From assembly GCA_002723155.1 (NCBI GenBank), contig PBNO01000015.1, forward strand, positions 310,001 through 374,000: 64,000 nt of DNA, read 5' to 3'. This document shows, one piece after another, positions 10,060 to 19,518 of this stretch (the first letter of the stretch is position 1; each line of letters opens with the position of its first letter). The notes beneath the pieces are model-generated. The model made no database searches, had not been told where the DNA came from, and saw only the letters and a list, made by a program, of their open reading frames with translations. The stretch is from Ponticaulis sp. GTDB lineage: Bacteria; Pseudomonadota; Alphaproteobacteria; Caulobacterales; Hyphomonadaceae. The position numbers and the translations under genes are program-made.

Positions 10060-11139
10060 ATGAAAACGTCCGGTGCACTCGGGCCTTCAGTCTGGGTCGC
10101 ATCGGATGGCCGGGCTGGCAATGCGGCTCAGGTCCTGGCAATTGCCCGCGCACTTGGCGAAATGTATCGCTGGGTGAAGATCGCGCACATTAATGGCGAA
10201 GGCCACCGGTCTGCTCCGATTGAGCTGACACCGAAAGGCCTTCAGCCGCTTCTGCCCTCCAGCATGTGGTGGTCACCACTGGGCGCCCTTCCACAAGACC
10301 AGAAATCCATATTCCAGCCACCATGGCCGACCGTATTCATCGGCGCGGGTCGCAAGATTGCGCCGTATACGCGCTATATCCGGCGGGCCTCTCAGGGCAA
10401 AACGCTCGCCATTCATGTGATGAACCCGCAGCTGCCGCTGGAAGATTTCGACATGGTAGTCGCGCCAAAGCACGACCAGCTGTCTGGCGATAACGTCGTC
10501 GACATTCTTGGTTCACCTGCCTACTTCACGCCGGACAGGGTGGAAGATACGCAGATGATGTTTGCCGATCTGGCAGACGAGCGCGGCATGAAGGTCGCCG
10601 TTATTCTGGGCGGGGACTCGAAATCTCATAAAATGACGGAAGTCGTCTGTGAAAAGCTGGAACAACAGCTTCAGGGCATTGCCAGCAATGGCGCGCGCCT
10701 GCGCATTGTCTGTTCCCGCCGCACACCAACGCATGCCCGTGTGCGCTTCCGCGCCTTCGCCGAACGTGTTGGTGCGCGCTTCTGGGAAAGCCCTGCAGAC
10801 GGCGAAAACCCGTATCTGGCTTACCTTCTCCTGTCTGACGTCGCCATCGTGACAGAAGACTCCTCCAACATGCTATCAGAAGCGGCCTATTTCGGCCTGC
10901 CCGTACATATTGCGAAGCTTGAAGGTCATAATGAGAAGTTCGCCCGCTTCCACAATTCACTGGTCGAGCGCGGCGCTGCCCGCTGGTTTGACGGCACAGT
11001 CGAGCACTGGACCTATCCGGCCATTCGCGAAATCGACCGCGTGGCCGATGCCATTGTGGAAGAGCTGATCAAGCGATACCCGCAGCCGAAGTTCGACGCC
11101 CCGAAAGAAGCGCGTCAAGGCGACTTCGACAGGCGATAA
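10060..11139 (+). CDS. ELM1/GtrOC1 family putative glycosyltransferase-like protein
   Basis: 359 residues of the mitochondrial-fission ELM1 (DUF1022) family, a group found in plants and alphaproteobacteria with a GT-B-like fold; the bacterial function is not established. Signs are VASDGRAGNAAQVLAIARAL at the start, IGAGRKIAPYTRYI and HVMNPQLP in the first half, and the second-half motifs VILGGDSKSHKM, RIVCSRRTP and VTEDSSNMLSEA. No signal peptide or membrane segment. It abuts greA with no spacer, so it is translated from the greA transcript. Confidence 0.85.
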   Translation: MKTSGALGPSVWVASDGRAGNAAQVLAIARALGEMYRWVKIAHINGEGHRSAPIELTPKGLQPLLPSSMWWSPLGALPQDQKSIFQPPWPTVFIGAGRKIAPYTRYIRRASQGKTLAIHVMNPQLPLEDFDMVVAPKHDQLSGDNVVDILGSPAYFTPDRVEDTQMMFADLADERGMKVAVILGGDSKSHKMTEVVCEKLEQQLQGIASNGARLRIVCSRRTPTHARVRFRAFAERVGARFWESPADGENPYLAYLLLSDVAIVTEDSSNMLSEAAYFGLPVHIAKLEGHNEKFARFHNSLVERGAARWFDGTVEHWTYPAIREIDRVADAIVEELIKRYPQPKFDAPKEARQGDFDRR

Positions 11140-11171
11140 TGCTTTGAAGCTGAACTTATTTTCAAAATATA

Positions 11172-11186
11172 CAGTATAACATACTG
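11172..11186. promoter_or_regulatory. Candidate operator upstream of the CDF exporter
   Basis: A perfect inverted repeat CAGTAT-AAC-ATACTG lies in an AT-rich stretch 55 nt before the CDF start, where a metal-responsive repressor could bind. The regulator is unknown. Confidence 0.4.
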
Positions 11187-11241
11187 AAAAAATAATATTT
11201 TTTATGTTCTCGCCACATGAATACTGCGCTATGACACGCTT

Positions 11242-12246
11242 ATGAGCGACCTGCACTTGCATAAACATTCTGAACACAGCCACTCCCATTCGGGTGGTCA
11301 GGATGCACAACGCAAAGTCGGTATCGCGGCGCTCATTACCTTCACCTTTATGTTCGCAGAGGTTGTTGGCGGCCTGATCTCGGGCTCGCTCGCACTGCTG
11401 GCGGATGCCGCGCACATGCTTACCGATGCAGGAAGCCTGATGCTGGCCTATGTCGGCTATGCGCTGGCGCGTCGCCCGGCGGATGTGAACCGCACATTCG
11501 GCTTTTCACGCTTCAAGGTTCTGGCGAGCTTTGTGAACGGGCTTCTGCTCCTGCTGCTGGGCATCTGGATCATTGTTGAAGCCGTCCACCGTATCGTGGA
11601 GCCGGAACCGGTTCTCTCCGGCATTATGTTCTGGGTAGCGGTTATCGGCCTTCTTCTGAACCTTGCCATGCTGAAGCTGCTGCATGGCGGCCATGGCCAT
11701 AGCCACGATCTCAATATGCAGGGCGCGCTCATGCATGTGATTGGCGACCTGCTCGGCTCTGTAGCCGCCGTGGCTGCGGCAATCATCATCTACACCACCG
11801 GCTGGACACTGGCAGACCCTCTGCTCTCCATTCTGGTCGCGCTGATCCTGCTGGCTGGTGCGCTGCCAATCATCCGCAAGTCTGCGCACATTCTGCTACA
11901 AGGCACGCCAGCGGGTGTTGATCTGCAGGCCATTTCTGCGGGCGTGGTTGAAGCCCTGTCCGGCGTCTCGGCAGTCCACCATATTCACGCATGGTCCCTC
12001 ACCGGTCAGGACCGCCTCATCACATTGCACGTGGTCCCGAAAGACCGCAGCACCGCTATGGATCTTATTCCTGCGGTTCGTGAGGTGCTGAAGGACCGAT
12101 TCGGCATCGACCATGCGACGATCGAGCTGGACCTCGAACCGCTGGATGAATGCGATATCCATACGCTCTCAGCAGCAGATCATGGCTGCGATCATCACGG
12201 TCATAGCCATGAAAATCACGATCACAGCCATAATACACACAGTTGA
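11242..12246 (+). CDS. Cation diffusion facilitator (CzcD/ZitB-type) metal exporter
   Basis: Inner-membrane exporter that swaps divalent metal (zinc is likeliest) for protons. 334 residues with six predicted membrane helices. The metal site in helix 2 is seen in LLADAAHMLTDAG (HxxxD) and its partner in helix 5 in LMHVIGDLLGS. The C-terminal cytoplasmic domain includes VHHIHAWSLT. Both ends are histidine-rich: HKHSEHSHSHSGG at the start and HHGHSHENHDHSHNTHS at the end, typical metal-binding tails of ZitB/CzcD. The AT-rich upstream region has a palindrome (11172-11186), suggesting metal-dependent control. Confidence 0.93.
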   Translation: MSDLHLHKHSEHSHSHSGGQDAQRKVGIAALITFTFMFAEVVGGLISGSLALLADAAHMLTDAGSLMLAYVGYALARRPADVNRTFGFSRFKVLASFVNGLLLLLLGIWIIVEAVHRIVEPEPVLSGIMFWVAVIGLLLNLAMLKLLHGGHGHSHDLNMQGALMHVIGDLLGSVAAVAAAIIIYTTGWTLADPLLSILVALILLAGALPIIRKSAHILLQGTPAGVDLQAISAGVVEALSGVSAVHHIHAWSLTGQDRLITLHVVPKDRSTAMDLIPAVREVLKDRFGIDHATIELDLEPLDECDIHTLSAADHGCDHHGHSHENHDHSHNTHS

Positions 12247-12318
12247 TCGCTCTGAGGGGTTTAACTCTCCTCGGAAATCCCCATAACTCCCTTTCGGATA
12301 TTTATGGAGACCGCTGAC

Positions 12319-13266
12319 ATGAGCGACGTTCAACACGAAAGCGTAATCATCATTGGTGCAGGCCCTGCAGGCTATACAGCCGCAGTCTATGCCGCTCGTG
12401 CTATGCGTAATCCGCTCGTCCTCGCAGGCTATCAGCCGGGCGGCCAGCTCACCATCACTACAGAAGTCGAGAACTGGCCGGGCGAGAAAGAAATTCAGGG
12501 TCCGGACCTGATGGTCAAAATGCGCGAGCACGCCGAAGCTATGGGCGCACGCGTTGAAGAAGAACAGGTTGCCAAAGTCGACCTGCAGGTTCGCCCGTTC
12601 CAGATGGAAACGGACTCAGGCAAGAAATTCACCGCTGACGTCGTCATTATTTCAACTGGCGCTCAGGCGAAATGGCTCGGCCTGCCGACAGAAGAGAAGT
12701 TCAAAGGCTTCGGCGTCTCGGCTTGCGCGACATGCGACGGCTTCTTCTATCGCGAGAAAGAAGTCATCGTCATTGGCGGCGGCAACACAGCTGTCGAAGA
12801 AGCGCTCTACCTCACAAACTTCGCATCAAAAGTGACACTGGTGCACCGCCGTGATTCCCTGCGCTGTGAGAAAATCCTCGAGAACCGCTTCATGAAGCAT
12901 CCGAAGACAGAAGTCATCTGGGACAGCGTTCTGGATGAAGTTGTCGGCACAGACATGCCGCTCGGCGTGACAGGCGCGAAGCTCAAGAACGTCAAATCCG
13001 GCGAAGTGACTGACATTGACGCGCACGGCGTATTCGTCGCGATTGGCCACGCGCCATCAACCGAGCTCTTCCAGGGTCAGGTGACGATGCGCGACAGCGG
13101 TTATATCGACGTCAAACCGGGCACGACAGCGACGAACATTCCTGGCGTATTCGCAGCAGGCGACGTGACTGACGAGCACTATCGTCAGGCTGTTACAGCT
13201 GCGGGAATGGGTTGTATGGCTGCGCTCGAAGCTGAACGTTATCTGGCGGAGCTGGAAGACCAGTAA
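12319..13266 (+). CDS. trxB: Thioredoxin-disulfide reductase
   Basis: FAD enzyme that passes electrons from NADPH to thioredoxin. 315 residues. FAD site IIGAGPAGYTAAVYAARA, redox pair in SACATCDGFFYR (CATC), NADPH site VIGGGNTAVEEALYL, and C-terminal FAD motif GVFAAGDVTDEHYRQAVTAA. ATG 12319 is preceded by GGAG with a 9-nt spacer and is preferred over an in-frame ATG five codons upstream at 12304. It stands alone between the CDF gene and the TonB receptor. Confidence 0.96.
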   Translation: MSDVQHESVIIIGAGPAGYTAAVYAARAMRNPLVLAGYQPGGQLTITTEVENWPGEKEIQGPDLMVKMREHAEAMGARVEEEQVAKVDLQVRPFQMETDSGKKFTADVVIISTGAQAKWLGLPTEEKFKGFGVSACATCDGFFYREKEVIVIGGGNTAVEEALYLTNFASKVTLVHRRDSLRCEKILENRFMKHPKTEVIWDSVLDEVVGTDMPLGVTGAKLKNVKSGEVTDIDAHGVFVAIGHAPSTELFQGQVTMRDSGYIDVKPGTTATNIPGVFAAGDVTDEHYRQAVTAAGMGCMAALEAERYLAELEDQ

Positions 13267-13443
13267 GCTTCCGTTACGTCAGGTATAAAATTGCCGACAT
13301 CTTTGCCACACAGGGCATAATACTTCACGCGATTTCTCAAAATCTTCCTATACCATGCTTGCGAAAGTCCATCGAAAGTAGTGGACTGCGCCGCATAGAA
13401 TACGATCAGCGACACGCTGGCGATTGAGGAAAGAGGAAATATC

Positions 13444-15993
13444 GTGAAACCCCAAATTAAACTGCTGGCGCTTAGCGCCAGCGTGCTGGTACTTGGTGGC
13501 CTGACAGCCCCTGCAGTTGTGGCACAAGAAGATGAGAGCGCGGAAGATAACCGTCGCCTCCAGACCGTCACCGTAACCTCCACAAAACGCGAAGCAACAC
13601 TTCAGGACATCCCTGTTGCGGTTTCAGTTGTCGACAATACAACGATTGATCAGGCAGAGATTCTCGATCTCGCCGACCTTCAGGCTGTTGTTCCATCCCT
13701 GCGCGTTGACCAGTTCCAGTCTGCGGCACAAACAGCCTTCCGTATTCGCGGCTTTGGTAATGGCGACAACAATGCTGGCGTCGAGCCATCCGTTGGTGTC
13801 TTCATTGACGGCGTCTACCGCTCGCGCTCTGCTGCAGCGATTGCCGACCTGCCAAACCTTGAGCGCGTGGAAGTTCTGCGCGGCCCGCAATCAACCCTAT
13901 TCGGTAAGAACGCCTCTGCGGGTGTGATCTCAATCATCACGCAGGAGCCTCAGTTCGAGCAGCAGGGCAGCATCGAAGCCTCCATGGGCAATTACGATCT
14001 ATTCCGCGTCGCTGGCAGCATTACCGGCCCGATCACAGACACCATCGCTTACAGCCTGTCTGGCAATATGAACCAGCGCGACGGCTATGTTGAAGACCTG
14101 GGCATCAACCAGAACGTCAACGAGCGTAACCGCTGGGGTCTTCGCGGCCAGCTTCTGTTCCTTCCGAACGAAGACATGTCTGTGCGCCTGATCGCAGACT
14201 ATGATCAGATTGACGAGCTGTGCTGTGCGGCGGGTAACGTCACGAACGGCCCAACCGGCGCGGCAATCTTTGGTCTTGGCGGTGCAATCGATCCGGAAGA
14301 CCCGTTCTCCTATCAGGTTTACAGCAACTTTGCGCCAACCAACGACATCGCAAACTGGGGTGTCTCCGGTCAGGTTGATTATGATCTCGGCTTTGCTGAG
14401 CTGACATCCATCACCGCTTACCGCGTGTCCGATTTTGCGTCCAACTCTGACGCTGACTTCACAAGCGCAGACCTGATTGGCCGCTTCTCTAACAACACAG
14501 AGATCGAAACCATCACGCAGGAAGTGCGCCTGGCAAGCACCGGCGGCGAACGCTATGACTGGATGGTCGGCGGTTACTATTTCGACGAGTCCGTCGATAT
14601 CGACAGCACGATCACCTACGGTCAGGACCTTCGCGGCTATGCAGACTTCCTGTCTGGCGGCGGCTATGGTCAGGTTGAAGCGCTGCTCGGCCTGCCGGTT
14701 GGCACGACCTTCGGTCAGGCTGGCCAGGGCATGTTCGAGACATACTCTCAGGACAACAATGCATGGTCTGTTTTCGGTACGGTTGATGCCTATGTCACAG
14801 ACCGTCTGACGCTGACTGTCGGCTTCAACTACACAGACGACCAGAAAGATGCAGCAGCAAACGTTGTCAGCACAGACACATTCTCTGCGCTCGACTTCGT
14901 CAGCATTGGTAACAACGTTCTGTTCCAGACAGCATTCGCTCAGACACTCGCAGGCGTGGGCGTGAACCCGCAAGACCCTGCAGCTGTCGCGGCATTTGCT
15001 GGCGCGTTCCCAACGCAGTTTGCGCAAATTCAGGCGGGTGCTCAGGCCTTCGCTGATGCAAACGACTCCAACCCTGCAGTGAACCCGCTGCTCGGTCTGC
15101 AGGCGCTGCAATTCTTCCCGCAATTCGTGAACTATCCGAACGCGGTTGAGAACGGCTCTACAGCGGACGATGCCTTCACCTATACGCTGCGTGCAGCATA
15201 CGACCTGACAGACGATATCAACGTCTATGCGTCTTATGCGACAGGCTTCAAGGCGAGCTCCTGGAACCTCTCACGTGACTCCCGTCCGTTCGCGAGCGAC
15301 ATCCCTGCTCTGAACGCAGCTGGTCTGTCTGTTCCAAACCTCACAACCGGCACACGCTATGCTGGCCCAGAGGACTCCACAGTGTTCGAAATCGGCCTGA
15401 AAGCCCAGTTCGACAATGTGGCCGTGAACCTTGCAATCTTCGATCAGGAAATCGAAGGCTTCCAGTCCAACTCCTTCACCGGCACAGGCTTCGCGCTCAC
15501 CAATGCGGGCGTTCAGTCTACAACCGGTCTTGAAGTTGACGTCACATGGACGCCGATCGATGGCCTGCGCCTCGTTGCGGCAGGTACATTCCTCGACCCT
15601 GTCTATGATGAGTTCGTGAACTCTCCTGCAGGTGATGTCTCTGGTGAAGCACCGGCAGGCATCTCTGACACATACCTTTCATTCTCCGGCACATATGACT
15701 TCACCCTGCCAACGGGTCAGGACGCATATGTTCGCGCAGACTATCAGTATGAGTCAGAAACCCACCTTGACTGGGTTGTGAACGATCCGCGTCAGCAGCG
15801 TGAAGTGAATGTCTTCAATGCTGCGGCTGGCGTCACATTTGAAAATGACCTGCGCGTTTCCGTATGGGGCCGGAACATTTTCGACGATGAATATCTGATC
15901 GAGACATTCCCATCCGTGGCTCAGGCAGGCTCTGTATCAGGCTATCCGAACCAGCCTGCAACTTATGGCGTGACAGTCACCAAGCGTTTCTGA
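13444..15993 (+). CDS. TonB-dependent outer membrane receptor
   Basis: Outer-membrane active transporter, 849 residues. GTG start with an AGAGGAAA ribosome site. The signal peptide ends near APAVVAQEDE. A TonB-box and plug start are seen in TSTKREATLQDIPVAV, and plug motifs include VEVLRGPQSTLFGKNASAGV. The long C-terminal region alternates aromatic and acidic strands as in a 22-strand barrel and ends YGVTVTKRF, with the terminal Phe needed for barrel assembly. Substrate (siderophore, sugar or other) cannot be told. A strong terminator follows and a LysR regulator gene lies downstream, a possible but unproven control link. Confidence 0.95.
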   Translation: MKPQIKLLALSASVLVLGGLTAPAVVAQEDESAEDNRRLQTVTVTSTKREATLQDIPVAVSVVDNTTIDQAEILDLADLQAVVPSLRVDQFQSAAQTAFRIRGFGNGDNNAGVEPSVGVFIDGVYRSRSAAAIADLPNLERVEVLRGPQSTLFGKNASAGVISIITQEPQFEQQGSIEASMGNYDLFRVAGSITGPITDTIAYSLSGNMNQRDGYVEDLGINQNVNERNRWGLRGQLLFLPNEDMSVRLIADYDQIDELCCAAGNVTNGPTGAAIFGLGGAIDPEDPFSYQVYSNFAPTNDIANWGVSGQVDYDLGFAELTSITAYRVSDFASNSDADFTSADLIGRFSNNTEIETITQEVRLASTGGERYDWMVGGYYFDESVDIDSTITYGQDLRGYADFLSGGGYGQVEALLGLPVGTTFGQAGQGMFETYSQDNNAWSVFGTVDAYVTDRLTLTVGFNYTDDQKDAAANVVSTDTFSALDFVSIGNNVLFQTAFAQTLAGVGVNPQDPAAVAAFAGAFPTQFAQIQAGAQAFADANDSNPAVNPLLGLQALQFFPQFVNYPNAVENGSTADDAFTYTLRAAYDLTDDINVYASYATGFKASSWNLSRDSRPFASDIPALNAAGLSVPNLTTGTRYAGPEDSTVFEIGLKAQFDNVAVNLAIFDQEIEGFQSNSFTGTGFALTNAGVQSTTGLEVDVTWTPIDGLRLVAAGTFLDPVYDEFVNSPAGDVSGEAPAGISDTYLSFSGTYDFTLPTGQDAYVRADYQYESETHLDWVVNDPRQQREVNVFNAAAGVTFENDLRVSVWGRNIFDDEYLIETFPSVAQAGSVSGYPNQPATYGVTVTKRF

Positions 15994-16021
15994 TATATCA
16001 AAAATGCATAACTAGTATTCC

Positions 16022-16050
16022 AAAGGGCGCAGGTAACTGCGCCCTTTTCT
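16022..16050 (+). terminator. Rho-independent terminator after the TonB receptor
   Basis: A perfect 11-bp stem AAAGGGCGCAG/CTGCGCCCTTT with a GTAA loop runs into TTTTCT. It closes the receptor transcript just before the LysR gene. Confidence 0.9.
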
Positions 16051-16086
16051 ATTGCAAATTTGCGCAAAAGGGGTCATCGATTTTGC

Positions 16087-16986
16087 ATGGACTGGGATAA
16101 ACTTCGATCTTTTCATGCGGCTGCTGAAACAGGCAGCCTCACCGCAGCGGGCGACAGGCTGAAAATCAGCCAGTCTGCTGTCTCTCGTCAGATTGCCGCC
16201 CTTGAGTCGGGTATCGGCGTGCCACTCTTCCAGAGACACGCCCGCGGCCTCGTTCTCACCGACGCTGGCATCAAGCTTCACGCTGCCACAACCGACATGG
16301 CCCGCGCAGCATCTGTGGCGCACAATGTGGTGAAAGACGCGATGGATCGCCCGCAAGGCGATCTCACCGTCACTGCCCCCATTGCGTTCGGCTCCACATG
16401 GCTGGTGAGCCGCCTGCAGAAGTTCGCCGACCTCTACCCTGATATTCACCTCCATCTCTATCTGGATGACCGTGAATACGACCTATTGAAGCTCGAAGCC
16501 GAATGCGCGATTCGCCTCTGGGCGGCAGATAAGGCTGACCTTATCCAGCGCAAGCTCTCCTCGGTGAATACCAGCCTCTATGCTGCGCCGTCCTATCTGG
16601 AGAAATACGGCACGCCGGAAGTGCCTCAGGACCTCGATAACCACCGTATCATCGTCTATGGCGAACAAATCTCTCCGATGCACCACGCCAACTGGGCCCA
16701 GCGTGTGGGCCGCGATGACCGGCCACCGCGTGAGGCCAGTCTCACCGTGAACAATGTTATCGGCATGGTTCGGGCGGCTGAAGCCGGCCTCGGCGTAGCC
16801 GACCTGCCGGACTATATGATCCCGGAAAACTCAAACCTGGTCAAAGTCCTGCCCGGTATGAAGGGCCCGCACTTTGACCTCTATTTCATCTATCCGAGCG
16901 ATCTGCGGCGCTCCAATCGTATCGCCGCCTTCCGCGATTTTGTGACGAGCGAGATCTCTGAATTCCGTGCAACGGAGAACGACTAA
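16087..16986 (+). CDS. LysR family transcriptional regulator
   Basis: 299 residues. The N-terminal winged helix-turn-helix is clear: MDWDKLRSFHAAAETGS followed by LKISQSAVSRQIAALE. The rest is the two-lobed effector domain (LTVTAPIAFGSTWLVSRL, LNVT-type hinge region, AGLGVADLPDYMIPE). ATG 16087 begins the conserved domain; a TTG 27 nt earlier is open but lies close to the preceding terminator. It may be transcribed with little leader. The regulated genes are unknown; the TonB receptor upstream is on the same strand, not the usual divergent arrangement. Confidence 0.93.
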   Translation: MDWDKLRSFHAAAETGSLTAAGDRLKISQSAVSRQIAALESGIGVPLFQRHARGLVLTDAGIKLHAATTDMARAASVAHNVVKDAMDRPQGDLTVTAPIAFGSTWLVSRLQKFADLYPDIHLHLYLDDREYDLLKLEAECAIRLWAADKADLIQRKLSSVNTSLYAAPSYLEKYGTPEVPQDLDNHRIIVYGEQISPMHHANWAQRVGRDDRPPREASLTVNNVIGMVRAAEAGLGVADLPDYMIPENSNLVKVLPGMKGPHFDLYFIYPSDLRRSNRIAAFRDFVTSEISEFRATEND

Positions 16987-17031
16987 CGGGAAGCCATGCA
17001 TTTCAGCATATCACCAGCCCGCAATTGCGTG

Positions 17032-17059
17032 TTGTAAAAACTGAGTGAAAAAGTAGATT
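17032..17059 (+). promoter_or_regulatory. Candidate sigma70-type promoter for a small RNA
   Basis: TTGTAA (17032-17037), a 16-nt spacer and TAGATT (17054-17059) resemble -35 and -10 boxes. The predicted start near 17066 falls just before the first hairpin of the candidate RNA. Confidence 0.45.
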
Positions 17060-17065
17060 GATGTC

Positions 17066-17171
17066 TGTGCATGACGTCTCATCATGCAGCCTGATCTCCA
17101 GATCGGGCGTTTCCTCCCCGAGACACCACTTTACGCCGGGCGCTTTTCATAGCTGCCCGGCTTTTCTTTTT
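17066..17171 (+). ncRNA. Candidate small regulatory RNA, about 105 nt
   Basis: No coding frame is evident. In order: hairpin GCATGA/TCATGC (17069-17087, 7-nt loop); hairpin CCTGATC/GATCGGG (17090-17107, TCCA loop); a single-stranded stretch containing TTCCTCCCC (17111-17119), which could pair with purine-rich ribosome sites; and a terminator hairpin with a T-rich tail. GTCTC in the first loop can also pair with GAGAC at 17120-17124, giving a possible pseudoknot. The layout is that of a trans-acting bacterial small RNA. It could instead be the 3' end of the LysR transcript, but a promoter-like sequence precedes it. Confidence 0.5.
17135..17171 (+). terminator. Rho-independent terminator of the candidate small RNA
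   Basis: Stem GCCGGGC/GCCCGGC with a 13-nt loop, followed by TTTTCTTTTT. Clear plus-strand intrinsic terminator. Confidence 0.85.
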
Positions 17172-17188
17172 CCTGCACATCAGACACG

Positions 17189-17218
17189 AAAAAGCCGCGA
17201 AGGATACCCCTCGCGGCT
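17189..17218 (-). terminator. Terminator facing dps
   Basis: An 8-bp stem AGCCGCGA/TCGCGGCT with a 10-nt loop; on the minus strand it is followed by TTTTT. It lies about 190 nt beyond the dps stop, leaving a long 3' untranslated region. Confidence 0.75.
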
Positions 17219-17352
17219 ATTACGTTTTCGGACCTGTCTCTGGAGCCTCACCTTGTCTTGCGCTGGAAAATCACAAGCAAGAGCGCTGGACGAATGCCCG
17301 CCTCAGGCTCAAACGCTAATGTTCAGTGCTATACGAGCAAGGCGAAGGCGCA

Positions 17353-17395
17353 GGTGCGTCTCTGCCGGTCTCAGTCCGGCGGAGACAAGTGCACC
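17353..17395. other. Stable stem-loop in the dps downstream region
   Basis: GGTGC/GCACC pairs around an 11-bp stem GTCTCTGCCGG/CCGGCGGAGAC with a 7-nt loop, with a 4-nt bulge between the two stems. The surrounding 17219-17404 is non-coding and also contains a long-range GAGCCT/AGGCTC pairing. It may be a structured dps 3' region or a separate RNA; no known RNA family was recognised. Confidence 0.4.
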
Positions 17396-17404
17396 GAGCA
17401 ATAC

Positions 17405-17869
17405 CTAAAGACTAGACCTGAGCATCCAGGCTGTTTTCTGGCTGACCGTCATACGCTGTGTGAACAGGTCGACAGTCACATCGTCGCCAATCTCATCAGC
17501 CACATCCAGCGCCTTTTTCAGCGTGGTAGAGAGCATGTCGTGACCTTTGGCGAGGTTTTCGACCATAGAGTCTGCGTCCGGCTGGGAATTGTCCGGCTTG
17601 ATCGTCGCATTCTCAAGGATTTGCTCGGTCGAGCCCGGCGCAAACTCACCCAGAGTACGGATGCGCTCAGCAATCTCGTCCAGCGCAGTCCACAGCTCTG
17701 TATATTGCTCCATGAACATTTCGTGCAGCGATTTAAAGCGCGGACCGGTGACGTTCCAGTGATAGCCGTGTGTCTTCACATAAAGCGCATATGTGTCGCC
17801 CATGACGGATTTCAGCGCAGCAGTAAGGCGCGCGCGGTCGTCGGCAGAAAGCTCTGTTGGATTGTACAT
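17405..17869 (-). CDS. dps: Dps-family DNA starvation / mini-ferritin protein
   Basis: Forms a 12-subunit shell that oxidises and stores iron and protects DNA from peroxide. 154 residues, normal. Ferroxidase ligands are visible in THGYHWNVTG, FKSLHEMF and DEIAERIRTLG, the usual His, His, Asp and Glu pattern. No strongly basic N-terminal tail, so direct DNA binding is uncertain. A 12-bp palindrome TAGCAATTGCTA sits about 70 nt upstream, where an iron or peroxide regulator could act. A terminator lies about 190 nt downstream. Confidence 0.95.
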   Translation of the reverse strand: MYNPTELSADDRARLTAALKSVMGDTYALYVKTHGYHWNVTGPRFKSLHEMFMEQYTELWTALDEIAERIRTLGEFAPGSTEQILENATIKPDNSQPDADSMVENLAKGHDMLSTTLKKALDVADEIGDDVTVDLFTQRMTVSQKTAWMLRSSL

Positions 17870-17935
17870 TTGGTGACCCTTTCTCTTTAAGTCTCAACAC
17901 TCAAGATATGGGATCAGTTCCGGAATTTAAAATCA

Positions 17936-17955
17936 ATAATAGCAATTGCTAATAT
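17936..17955. promoter_or_regulatory. Palindrome upstream of dps
   Basis: TAGCAATTGCTA (17940-17951) is a perfect palindrome in an AT-rich context. It fits a Fur/Irr-like iron operator in style and position, but matches no consensus exactly. Spacing does not fit OxyR. Confidence 0.4.
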
Positions 17956-17983
17956 AAAGATTTTTAATGCGAGATGCGGATAT

Positions 17984-18006
17984 AAAAAGACCCGCTTTAT
18001 AGCGGG
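17984..18006 (-). terminator. Terminator of the aspartate aminotransferase gene
   Basis: On the minus strand CCCGCT-ATAA-AGCGGG is followed by TCTTTTTAT, about 30 nt past the stop codon. Confidence 0.85.
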
Positions 18007-18034
18007 CCTTTTCAGTCTGATTGTAGATGCTGGC

Positions 18035-19261
<1,227 letters not shown>

Positions 19262-19518
19262 TTAAAGTCGCGGGCACTATACTCACGTAATCGGATACGC
19301 CAACGAAAAACCAAGGCTCGGCATGGGCCATTACGTCGCGGAAGCGTCAGACCGGGAAATTCGGGTAATTCTGCAACAGCGTGCCAGTTGAAATGATCCG
19401 CCCCCGGATTGCTTGAATGAAGCACAACTCCTCTCCCACCGGCTCACCTTGCAGTTGACCCATCGCGAAACGGCTTACAAAGTGAGCACATAATTTCCGA
19501 AGGTCGGGGGGAATAAAA

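Noticed and set aside
13999..15123. A 374-codon minus-strand open frame inside the TonB receptor gene
   Set aside because: Shadow of the receptor; rich in Cys, Arg and Val with no domain sense.
17369..17375. Reverse-strand CTGAGA resembling a TPP riboswitch piece
   Set aside because: It is the loop of a hairpin and the other thi-box elements are missing; no thiamine gene is near.
17936..17955. OxyR site upstream of dps
   Set aside because: ATAG and CTA spacing is 6, not the 7 expected, and no second half-site pair is present.
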